A DNA stretch of 64,000 nt from Winogradskyella ouciana (lineage in GTDB: Bacteria > Bacteroidota > Bacteroidia > Flavobacteriales > Flavobacteriaceae): the NCBI RefSeq assembly GCF_009709615.1, contig NZ_WJYA01000004.1, forward strand, positions 620,001-684,000, in the 5' to 3' direction. Both the position numbers and the translations under genes were made by a program. The notes under the pieces are model-generated. The model saw nothing but the letters and a program-made list of their open reading frames with translations, made no database searches and was not told the origin of the DNA. The first letter of the stretch is position 1, and each line of letters begins with the position of its first letter. This document shows positions 8,980 to 16,261 of this stretch, piece by piece.

Positions 8980-10079
8980 TGTTTGGGTGTAGATATAAGG
9001 TTAGCAATAAATATACTTAATTGTGTGCTAATTAAAAATAATTCTAGAAAAGGGGTAAGAAAGATAAGACCAACTTCATTAAGTTTTTTAGCAGCCAACC
9101 CAAAGCTTGCAAGCTGAACGATATAACGTAAAACAACAAGTGTTACTACCCATAGCCAATTATAACCAATTAAGAGTAGTAGTGTGCCTAAAATCAAGAA
9201 TAGGAGCTGGGAAGTGTAAAACAAACCCAATAGAATTTGATGATTGCTTTTGTACAGACTAGCAGTACTGATATGTCTTCGCTTTTGTAAAATCCAATCT
9301 TTAAAAGAGGTTTTAGGCTCTGAAACGGTGAAACTTTCTTTAGAGACACAAATTGCAGTATTTTTGTTATCAGCAACCTCGTTTATAAATAGATCATCAT
9401 CTCCAGACTTAATGGCCATATGACCATTGAAACCGTTGTTGTTAAAGAACAATTCTTTTCTGTAAGCCATATTTCTTCCGACTCCCATATAAGCTCGCCC
9501 TAGACTTGCGTATGAAAAGTATTGTAATGCGGTAAACACAGTCTCAAAACGGATAAGGCTATTTAATATAGAAAATCGCTTTTTAGCATAAGCTCCATAG
9601 CCTAGCACTATTGCTTTTTGATTGGAGAACTTACTACTTATGTGCTGTAGCCATTTACTGGAATTTGGTCTGCAGTCCGCATCAGTAAAAACCAGAAAAT
9701 TATGTTTTGAAGCTTTTATGCCCAGTGTTAGCGCATATTTTTTATTTCCCCAAAACGCTTCGATGGGTTTGGCATCAACAATTTTAATATTGCTATGATG
9801 TTTTTTGAACCTCTCCATGACACTTAGGGTTTCGTCAGAAGAACTATCGTTAACCAAAACAATCTCAAAATCTGAATACTCTTGCTCTGCAATTAAGGGA
9901 AGATTGCGCTGTAGATTTTCAGCTTCATTTTTGGCACAAATTATTACAGAAACAGGGATATGCTTTTTTAAGCGAACCTCCACTCGTTTAATAGAGAACG
10001 AAAAAAGAAAAGTGAGATAATAAGCAATTTGAATACATACTATTACTAAAAAAGCAAAGAATAGTATTGTAAAACTCAT
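8970..10079 (-). CDS. Family 2 glycosyltransferase, membrane-anchored
   Basis: A 369-residue processive-type GT2 enzyme. One N-terminal membrane helix (about 5-30) is followed by a GT-A fold catalytic domain with SVIICAKNEAENL, VNDSSSDET (first acidic motif), FTDADCRP (the DxD motif that binds metal and nucleotide-sugar) and a QKRRH motif in the position of QxxRW. Two or three more membrane helices lie near the C-terminus (about 280-365). The donor and acceptor are unknown; a role in envelope polysaccharide or glycolipid synthesis is likely. It follows the 67-residue protein by 6 bases and overlaps the sigma factor gene. Confidence 0.9.
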   Translation of the reverse strand: MSFTILFFAFLVIVCIQIAYYLTFLFSFSIKRVEVRLKKHIPVSVIICAKNEAENLQRNLPLIAEQEYSDFEIVLVNDSSSDETLSVMERFKKHHSNIKIVDAKPIEAFWGNKKYALTLGIKASKHNFLVFTDADCRPNSSKWLQHISSKFSNQKAIVLGYGAYAKKRFSILNSLIRFETVFTALQYFSYASLGRAYMGVGRNMAYRKELFFNNNGFNGHMAIKSGDDDLFINEVADNKNTAICVSKESFTVSEPKTSFKDWILQKRRHISTASLYKSNHQILLGLFYTSQLLFLILGTLLLLIGYNWLWVVTLVVLRYIVQLASFGLAAKKLNEVGLIFLTPFLELFLISTQLSIFIANLISTPKHWK

Positions 10080-10085
10080 TAAGGA

Positions 10086-10289
10086 TTAAGAATGTTGAGG
10101 TTCGTTACAATCTTCAAATTGATCTGGAGTTTTTCCACAAAAACCACAAGCTTCCCCTTCTTTATTGAGCATTGGGTTTTGGCTGGCACAAGTACCTGCA
10201 AATTCACCATCTTTTTTTGCCCATAGTTTTATGGCTATACCCGCTATTGCCAAGGCTAATAATCCTAGTGTTATAAGTAGTAATTTCAT
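10086..10289 (-). CDS. Small membrane-anchored protein with a CxxC motif
   Basis: A 67-residue protein: one N-terminal membrane helix or uncleaved signal (residues 2-23), then a short soluble tail with four cysteines (C34, C48, C51, C61), two forming CGFC. The spacing suggests metal binding or a redox pair, but no function is known. Similar short proteins occur in Bacteroidota, annotated only as membrane or secreted protein. It is first in the operon with the glycosyltransferase, sigma factor and Nramp genes, and an exact -7 box lies 20 bases upstream. Confidence 0.75.
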   Translation of the reverse strand: MKLLLITLGLLALAIAGIAIKLWAKKDGEFAGTCASQNPMLNKEGEACGFCGKTPDQFEDCNEPQHS

Positions 10290-10309
10290 TAAGAAGAATC
10301 AATTTGATG

Positions 10310-10317
10310 CAAAGATA
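10310..10317 (-). promoter_or_regulatory. Candidate -7 box for the 10289-7190 operon
   Basis: Plus-strand CAAAGATA (TATCTTTG on the minus strand) matches TAnnTTTG exactly, 20 bases before the small CxxC protein. No TTG at the ideal spacing. Confidence 0.45.
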
Positions 10318-10362
10318 ATGCTTTTGCTAATAAGTTATAAATCATATCTTGCCAACCTCATT

Positions 10363-10396
10363 AAAAAAGGCGCATTTGATTAAATGCGCCTTTTTT
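10363..10396. terminator. Bidirectional terminator
   Basis: A 9-bp perfect stem (GGCGCATTT 10369-10377 with AAATGCGCC 10382-10390) flanked by six A on the left and six T on the right. It ends the anti-sigma operon on the minus strand (21 bases past its stop). Confidence 0.9.
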
Positions 10397-10416
10397 ATTT
10401 ATGATAGCAACTTCTG

Positions 10417-11211
10417 TTATTCTTTTTCTTTTAAAGATACCTCTGCTACCTCAGTATCGGTGGTGTTGTTCGCATCTCCTTTGTTACCAATTTTAATACT
10501 CAAGGCCAATGCATCTTCCATGTATGGTATTGGTCTCAATTTACGATCAGACTCGTCCAAAATACCTAAATTAACCATTCTGTCTTGTAGCTCAGCCCAA
10601 ATTTCATAATGCTGATCTTTTGGCAATTTAGGTAATGTTATCACATCAATCATAGATGTTTTTTCAACAGGATTGATATATGCTACAGTTTTTAAATCTT
10701 TAGCACGGTCATTACCATTGATAACATATTTTCTTGCATCCGGATCGTTCAATTTGTTTAGCTCTCTAGATAACTCATCTAGTTTAGCATTGTTGTTTTC
10801 AATATCACTTCTTAGATCAAAGATTTCATCAACGACAACATTATTCTCGTTAGATAAATTTTGATTTTTTTGATATAACATAAATGATGTCACTGCAAAT
10901 AATATAGCTGCTGCACTAGCGGCAATGCTATACCAAGGTGTCTTTCTGTTTTGGACCAACTGAATAACCTTTGTGTCATTAGACTCTTCCAAAGCATCTA
11001 AGATATTTGCCAAAACATTTTTTGGCACATCAACGGCACCTGCCTTGGCAATAAGTTCTAAATTATACTGCAACTTATCATAAGCTTTGGCAGCTTCTGG
11101 GAAGTTATTAATATAATATTCTACTTCCTTAGTTTCTTCACTGGAAGTCTCACCTACTAAATACTTATTCAGTAAGTTAGAATTTAAAAAACTATGTAAT
11201 TTTGTTTCCAT
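10417..11211 (-). CDS. Anti-sigma factor, RskA-like
   Basis: A 264-residue transmembrane anti-sigma factor. The N-terminal cytoplasmic part (1-90) starts with a short helical segment like the anti-sigma domain (YLVGETSSEETKEVE) but has no zinc-binding HxxxCxxC. A single membrane helix follows at about 95-113, then a short coiled coil (about 115-150) and a C-terminal periplasmic RskA-type domain (about 155-250). It would hold the neighbouring sigma factor inactive until an envelope signal. The gene starts 10 bases after the stop of the sigma gene, the usual arrangement for such a pair, and ends at a strong terminator. Confidence 0.88.
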   Translation of the reverse strand: METKLHSFLNSNLLNKYLVGETSSEETKEVEYYINNFPEAAKAYDKLQYNLELIAKAGAVDVPKNVLANILDALEESNDTKVIQLVQNRKTPWYSIAASAAAILFAVTSFMLYQKNQNLSNENNVVVDEIFDLRSDIENNNAKLDELSRELNKLNDPDARKYVINGNDRAKDLKTVAYINPVEKTSMIDVITLPKLPKDQHYEIWAELQDRMVNLGILDESDRKLRPIPYMEDALALSIKIGNKGDANNTTDTEVAEVSLKEKE

Positions 11212-11221
11212 AATAAATATT

Positions 11222-11755
11222 TTAAGGGTCGTAAACTTTTTTAAGTTCGCGCAAACCTATTTTTAATCTAGATTTAATAGTACCAAGCGGAATATCTAAT
11301 TCATCACTCGCTTCCTGTTGTGTCATACCTTGAAAAAACAGGGCATCTAACACAATTTGGTACTTTTCTTCTAATCGTCCAACATGCTCTTTAATATCCA
11401 TAACATCTTGGTTTAAATTGCTTGTTGGTAAGATATATACGTTTGAAGTATCAATTTGGACTTCTTTCTGGTAGCGATTATTAAAACTTCTGAGTTTATC
11501 TATGGCAGTATTTCTCGCAATACGGAATAACCAAGTGAATAATTTTGCTTTGCTTGAGTCATATTTATGAGCGTTTTTCCAGACTTTTATAAAAGTCTCT
11601 TGCAAGGCATCTTCAGCTATTTCCTCATTTATTGTAATTTTTAAAATTACACCATATAAACTACTGGAATAATTTTCATAGAGCAGGTTTAAAGCACGTT
11701 TATCTCCTTCTTTAAGGAAATCAATTATTTTTTGCTCTGTAGGTGTAATACTCAA
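11222..11755 (-). CDS. ECF-type RNA polymerase sigma factor paired with anti-sigma
   Basis: A 177-residue ECF sigma factor (SigK/RpoE-like). Region 2 holds IAEDALQETFIKVWKNAHKY and FTWLFRIARNTAIDKLRSF. Region 4 holds MTQQEASDELDIPLGTIKSRL, the helix-turn-helix that reads the -35 element. It is directly upstream of an RskA-like anti-sigma gene, so both are probably autoregulated in one operon. It is distinct in sequence from the other ECF factor at 8434-8979. Confidence 0.93.
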   Translation of the reverse strand: MSITPTEQKIIDFLKEGDKRALNLLYENYSSSLYGVILKITINEEIAEDALQETFIKVWKNAHKYDSSKAKLFTWLFRIARNTAIDKLRSFNNRYQKEVQIDTSNVYILPTSNLNQDVMDIKEHVGRLEEKYQIVLDALFFQGMTQQEASDELDIPLGTIKSRLKIGLRELKKVYDP

Positions 11756-11919
11756 AATGTTAAAATCTTAGTGTTTTTAGTTTATGTAACGTCCAAAAAG
11801 GATTTACAGACGTAAATATAAGTAATTAGGCCTTACAAGGTTAATAGCACATAATAAGTTAGAATAGTTTTCTCCCTTGAGAGATTGGTTAATAGCATTT
11901 TAAAAAATTATTCTAAATT

Positions 11920-11949
11920 AAAAAGCCGCAATTTAATTTGTGGCTTTTT
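11920..11949 (-). terminator. Terminator of murB
   Basis: A 12-bp stem with one G-T wobble (11920-11931 with 11938-11949) that begins with AAAAA on the plus strand, giving a T tail on the minus strand, just past the murB stop. A T run on the right makes it potentially bidirectional. Confidence 0.8.
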
Positions 11950-11951
11950 GT

Positions 11952-12965
11952 TTATATAATATTGACCTCAGTTTCAATAGAAATATCAAAAATGTGCTTA
12001 ATTGTCTTTTTAATTAAAAGAGCCATATCATAAATATCACTTCCTTTTGCGTTGCCGTAATTAACTAGTACTAGAGCTTGTTTATTGTGAACACCATAAT
12101 CATTAAAGCGTTTACCTTTAAAACCAGCTTTTTCAATAAGCCAGCCCGCAGGCACTTTTATACTTTCATCAGAAACCTTGTAAGAAGGCACTTCAGGGAA
12201 GTTTTTCTTAAGCTTTTCAAATTGGGCTTTTGAAATAATAGGGTTTTTAAAAAAACTCCCACTATTACCTATCTCTTTAGGATCTGGCAATTTACTTTGT
12301 CTTATGGCAATGACGGCTTCAGATACATCGCTGATTGTTGGATTGGTAACACCCGAAAGTTTCAATTGATCCTTTATAGCGCCATAATCCATATGTAATT
12401 TATGGCTGGTTTTGCCTAACTCAAAATTTACACTTGTTATAATGTATTTTCCTTTTAGTTCTTGTTTAAAGATTGATTCCCTATAATCAAATTTACAATC
12501 TTCTTTGGTAAAAGTTTTTAGGGTTTGACTTTCTACATGCATGGCTTCACAACTCACAAAAACATCTTTGAGTTCCACACCATAAGCTCCGATGTTTTGA
12601 ATAGGTGCTGTACCAACGTTTCCTGGAATAAGCGATAAATTTTCTATTCCACCATAATTATTATCTAAGCACCAAAGAACAAAATCATGCCAGTTTTCAC
12701 CAGCCATAGCCTTTACAATTACCTTATCATCAGTTTCACTTTCAACTGTAATACCTTTTAGATTTATATGAAGTACCAAAGCTTCAATATCTTTTGTTAA
12801 AAGCATGTTACTCCCACCACCAAGAATAAAAAATGGATTTTTATATTGCTGTTCTAAAATGCTTTTAAGCTCTTCTACTGTAGATATATTACAATAAGAA
12901 GTCGCTTTTGCATCAATGCCAAAAGTGTTAAAAGGTTTTAATGAAACATTTTTTTCTATGGTCAT
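11952..12965 (-). CDS. murB: UDP-N-acetylenolpyruvoylglucosamine reductase
   Basis: MurB reduces the enolpyruvyl group of UDP-GlcNAc-enolpyruvate with NADPH to make UDP-MurNAc in cytoplasmic peptidoglycan synthesis. The 337-residue protein has an FAD-binding domain with LGGGSNMLL (about 46-54), the IPGNVGTAPIQNIGAYG segment, the YRESIFK motif with the catalytic tyrosine region, and SGSFFKNP carrying the catalytic serine (GSFFKNP is the type I signature). The start codon shares one base with the stop of the aminotransferase gene (position 12965), so translation is likely coupled. Confidence 0.96.
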   Translation of the reverse strand: MTIEKNVSLKPFNTFGIDAKATSYCNISTVEELKSILEQQYKNPFFILGGGSNMLLTKDIEALVLHINLKGITVESETDDKVIVKAMAGENWHDFVLWCLDNNYGGIENLSLIPGNVGTAPIQNIGAYGVELKDVFVSCEAMHVESQTLKTFTKEDCKFDYRESIFKQELKGKYIITSVNFELGKTSHKLHMDYGAIKDQLKLSGVTNPTISDVSEAVIAIRQSKLPDPKEIGNSGSFFKNPIISKAQFEKLKKNFPEVPSYKVSDESIKVPAGWLIEKAGFKGKRFNDYGVHNKQALVLVNYGNAKGSDIYDMALLIKKTIKHIFDISIETEVNII

Positions 12966-14155
12966 TAGTCTTTATAAGCTTTTAGTGCTTCTGCCAATAT
13001 TTTTACAGCAATTCTTAAACTCTCTTCATTTAATACATACGCAATACGAATTTGATTTTTGCCAACACCAGGTGTTGAATAAAAACCAGCTGCGGGTGCA
13101 ACCATTATAGTATTGTTTTGGTAATCGAAAGACTCTAAAAGCCAACGTGCAAAATCATCAGAATTTTTCACAGGCAGTTCAGCAATGCAATAAAATGCGC
13201 CATTGGGTTTAGCTACTTTTACACCTGGAATTTTCTCTAACTCTTCTATGAGAATGTTTCTTCGCTTAACATACTCTTCAATAACATCATCAAAATAGCT
13301 TTGTGGGGTTTCCAAAGCTGCTTCACTTGCAATTTGTGCCAGTGTAGGTGGACTTAATCTAGCTTGGGCAAACTTTAAAGCCGTTTTAATGACCTCTTTG
13401 TTTTTTGAAACCAAATACCCGATACGAGCACCACACATGCTGTAACGTTTAGAAACAGAATCGATGACTATAGCATGATTTTCTAGTCCTGGTTCTTGTA
13501 AAATAGAATAGTGGGAGATGCCATCATAGACAAATTCTCTATATACCTCATCTGCAATTAAGAACAGGTCGTGCTTTTTAACTATCGAAGTTAGTTTTTT
13601 AATCTCTTCTTTTGAATACAGGTAACCGGTTGGATTCCCTGGATTGCAAATTAGTATAGCCTTGGTTTTTGGTGTAATCAACTTTTCAAACTCTTCAATA
13701 GGAGGTAAGGCAAAATTATCTTCAATTTTTGAGATCACAGGAACAACATTAACTCCTGAAGCTGTTGAAAACCCATTATAATTGGCATAAAATGGCTCAG
13801 GTATTATAATTTCATCGTCTTCGTCCATTATACTTCCAAAAGCGAATAAAAGCGCTTCACTTCCTCCCGTTGTAACAATAATGTCGTTATGGGTAACGTG
13901 TATTGAGTTACGCTCATAATATTTTGCTATTTTCCTTCTATAATCCTCAGAACCTTCTGAGCGTGAATAGGCCAAAATATCCAATGAATGCACTTTTACT
14001 GCATCTAATGCAATTGTGGGAGTTTTTATATCTGGCTGACCGATATTAAGGTAATAAACTATTTTTCCTTGTTTGTGAGCTTCTTCAGCATAAGGTACCA
14101 ATTTTCTAATTGGAGATTCTGGCATATTAATACCTTTTCTTGAAATTTTTGGCAT
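12965..14155 (-). CDS. Pyridoxal-phosphate aminotransferase, class I/II
   Basis: A 396-residue fold-type I aminotransferase, likely using aspartate or another 2-oxoglutarate-linked amino donor. Seen: NIGQPD near the N-terminus, the NPGNPTGYLYS segment for PLP binding, the LIADEVYREF strand with the PLP-nitrogen Asp, the lysine of SVSKRYSM that forms the Schiff base, and GARIGY with the phosphate-binding Arg. Exact amino acid specificity cannot be read from the sequence. It overlaps murB by one base downstream, suggesting a two-gene operon; the pairing has no obvious metabolic link. Confidence 0.9.
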   Translation of the reverse strand: MPKISRKGINMPESPIRKLVPYAEEAHKQGKIVYYLNIGQPDIKTPTIALDAVKVHSLDILAYSRSEGSEDYRRKIAKYYERNSIHVTHNDIIVTTGGSEALLFAFGSIMDEDDEIIIPEPFYANYNGFSTASGVNVVPVISKIEDNFALPPIEEFEKLITPKTKAILICNPGNPTGYLYSKEEIKKLTSIVKKHDLFLIADEVYREFVYDGISHYSILQEPGLENHAIVIDSVSKRYSMCGARIGYLVSKNKEVIKTALKFAQARLSPPTLAQIASEAALETPQSYFDDVIEEYVKRRNILIEELEKIPGVKVAKPNGAFYCIAELPVKNSDDFARWLLESFDYQNNTIMVAPAAGFYSTPGVGKNQIRIAYVLNEESLRIAVKILAEALKAYKD

Positions 14156-14268
14156 CGTTGTAGTTTTAAAGCGCTAAGTTCTGAAATTTCTTAAAGTTTA
14201 TGTAAAAAATAACGCTTAAAATAAGTCGTAAGGTAAAGATTTGTAACTTCAATTAAACTGAATCAAAA

Positions 14269-15615
14269 TTGAAACGACTTTTTAAAAATATAATTTTATG
14301 TTTTTTTAGTCTAAGTGGTTGGTTATTGAGTGCCCAAGACAATTTCTTTTTAAAGAATGATACTAGTAAAAAAATAAACTTCGAATTTACGAGTAACCTA
14401 ATTATCATCCCAATTGAGATAAACGGCGTAACCTTATCATTTGTGTTAGATACTGGTGTGAGTAAACCTATTCTTTTCAATTTAACGGAGCGAGATTCTT
14501 TAGATTTAAAAAATACAGAAACTTTTTATCTACATGGTTTAGGTGCTGATGGAAAACTTGAAGCTTTAAGATCTAGTAATAATAGGTTTAAGATCGGTGA
14601 TGCGGTAAGTAACAATCAGGATTTGTATGTGGTGTTTGATAATACCATAAATTTTACGCCAAGACTAGGTGTTTTGGTTCATGGTATTATCGGTTATGAT
14701 GTTTTTAAGGATTTTGTTGTAGAGATTAACTATAATTCAAAATATATAAGATTATACAAACCGAACTCATTTAAACCAAAAACTTCAAAAAGGTGGAAAA
14801 CGATTCCTGTTGAGATTCATAGAAAAAAACCATATGTAGAATCTAAAATCACACTAGATGGCAATGAAAAACTTGTAAAATTACTCATAGATACTGGTAG
14901 TAGCGACGCATTGTGGTTATTTGAGGATGATAGTATAAAACCAAATAAGGATATGTTTTTTGTTGATTATTTAGGCAAAGGACTTAGCGGATCGGTTTAT
15001 GGGAAACGGTCTAAAATCAAAAAATTTGAGTTAAATAATTTTGAATTGAACGATGTTAATGTGGCTTTTCCAGATTCAATCTCCATTGATCTGAGCAAAA
15101 TATACAGAGGTAGAAAAGGCAGTTTGGGAGGCGAAATTTTGAAGCGCTTCAACCTCTTTTTTGACTATGCCAATAATAAATTGCATCTACGAAAGAATAG
15201 TTTTTTTAAAGATCCTTTTACTTACAACAACAGCGGAATAGTCTTAGAGCATAACGGAACCATGTTTGTAAAAGAACAGATTAGGGTGCCCTCGAATGAT
15301 AAACTTAGCCCAAACAATAAAAATGCGATACAAATCGATTTTTCTATAAATCATAGAGTGGTATTAAAACCCATATACCAGGTGGTGGAATTAAGAAAAT
15401 CGTCTAACGCGTATGCATCAGGTTTAAGAGTCGGTGATATTATCATTAGTATTAATGGTAAAGAGGTCTTTGATTATAAGTTGCCAGAAATCAATGAGAT
15501 TTTTCACGGCAAAACAGGGAAGAGCATTAAGCTAAAAGCAGCTCGAAACGGTGAAACCTTAACATTTAAGTTTAAGTTAGACAATGCCTTCAAAAAAAAT
15601 GAGCCCTCAGAATGA
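14269..15615 (+). CDS. Secreted retropepsin-like aspartyl protease with PDZ domain
   Basis: A 448-residue protein with a signal peptide (1-22) and two retropepsin-like repeats: FVLDTGVSKPIL with D61 and LLIDTGSSDALW with D208. Together they could form a single-chain pepsin-like active site, as in fused retropepsins. A PDZ domain follows (about 360-440) with SGLRVGDIIISINGKEV, usually a peptide-binding or allosteric unit. Export to the periplasm or surface is likely. It is a single gene, and its last 17 bases overlap the minus-strand terminator of the convergent DUF1573 gene. The substrate is unknown. Confidence 0.88.
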   Translation: MKRLFKNIILCFFSLSGWLLSAQDNFFLKNDTSKKINFEFTSNLIIIPIEINGVTLSFVLDTGVSKPILFNLTERDSLDLKNTETFYLHGLGADGKLEALRSSNNRFKIGDAVSNNQDLYVVFDNTINFTPRLGVLVHGIIGYDVFKDFVVEINYNSKYIRLYKPNSFKPKTSKRWKTIPVEIHRKKPYVESKITLDGNEKLVKLLIDTGSSDALWLFEDDSIKPNKDMFFVDYLGKGLSGSVYGKRSKIKKFELNNFELNDVNVAFPDSISIDLSKIYRGRKGSLGGEILKRFNLFFDYANNKLHLRKNSFFKDPFTYNNSGIVLEHNGTMFVKEQIRVPSNDKLSPNNKNAIQIDFSINHRVVLKPIYQVVELRKSSNAYASGLRVGDIIISINGKEVFDYKLPEINEIFHGKTGKSIKLKAARNGETLTFKFKLDNAFKKNEPSE

Positions 15616-15623
15616 GAGCTCAT
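15599..15623 (-). terminator. Terminator of the DUF1573 gene, inside the protease gene end
   Basis: Stem 15599-15609 with 15613-15623 (10 of 11 pairs), loop GAA. On the minus strand it is followed by eight T (plus-strand A run 15592-15599). It overlaps the last codons of the convergent protease gene. Confidence 0.8.
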
Positions 15624-15645
15624 AATTCTATTATAAGATTGAGGC

Positions 15646-16077
15646 TTATTGCTCAACCACGCTTTTGTTTTTCTTTTCTAAGACACTTGTTTTATCTGGG
15701 TCTACTACCAAACCTTTAATCTTAAGAGCCACTGTAGGTGTCTCAGCATTAGAGATAACAGTAATAGTCTTTCTAATAGGATTTACTCTATTGGTGTCAT
15801 ATTTTACTTCAATTTCACCTGTTTCTCCTGGCATAATTGGTCCTTTCGGCTTTTTAGGCACTGTACAGCCACATGTAGATTTTACGCTAGAGATTATTAA
15901 TGGAGCATTACCAGTGTTGGTAAATTCAAAAGTTCTTACTCCGTCAGCACCTTTTTCAATTGTACCATAATCAATAACGTCTGTCTTAAATTCAATTTTT
16001 GCTACTTTTTTCTCTTGTGCAAAAGATCCCAGACTAATTAGACCTACAAATAAAATTGCTATTAAATTTTTCATCAT
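15646..16077 (-). CDS. DUF1573 domain protein, exported
   Basis: A 143-residue protein with a signal peptide (about 1-20) and one DUF1573 domain (about 25-125), an immunoglobulin-like ASH-type fold. The family hallmark is visible as YGTIEKGADGVRTFEFTNTG and SSVKSTCGCTVP, with the CGC cysteines. DUF1573 proteins are common in Bacteroidota and are thought to act in the periplasm or surface, but no activity is established. It has the best promoter in the window (16101-16130) and its own terminator, so it is monocistronic. Confidence 0.92.
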   Translation of the reverse strand: MMKNLIAILFVGLISLGSFAQEKKVAKIEFKTDVIDYGTIEKGADGVRTFEFTNTGNAPLIISSVKSTCGCTVPKKPKGPIMPGETGEIEVKYDTNRVNPIRKTITVISNAETPTVALKIKGLVVDPDKTSVLEKKNKSVVEQ

Positions 16078-16100
16078 TTAAATTTTTAAATTGATACTAT

Positions 16101-16130
16101 CAAAATTACTTACTTTTTAACTCTCCTCAA
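16101..16130 (-). promoter_or_regulatory. Bacteroidota promoter of the DUF1573 gene
   Basis: Minus-strand TTG (plus CAA, 16128-16130), then exactly 19 bases, then TAATTTTG (plus CAAAATTA, 16101-16108). This is a full match to the TTG-N19-TAnnTTTG consensus, ending 23 bases before the start codon. Confidence 0.8.
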
Positions 16131-16223
16131 AATTAATTAGATGTAATGCACTGTATTTAACAGTATTTAAGGCTTTAAGCGCATATTAATCACCTAATAA
16201 TTTTTCAAAAAAAGAAATATAAG

Positions 16224-16231
16224 TACTTTTG
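16224..16231 (+). promoter_or_regulatory. Candidate -7 box of valS
   Basis: TACTTTTG is an exact TAnnTTTG match, 30 bases before the valS start. A TTT, not TTG, sits 19 bases upstream. Confidence 0.5.
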
Positions 16232-16261
16232 TCAGTTACTTAGCAAAAACGATACCAAAAT

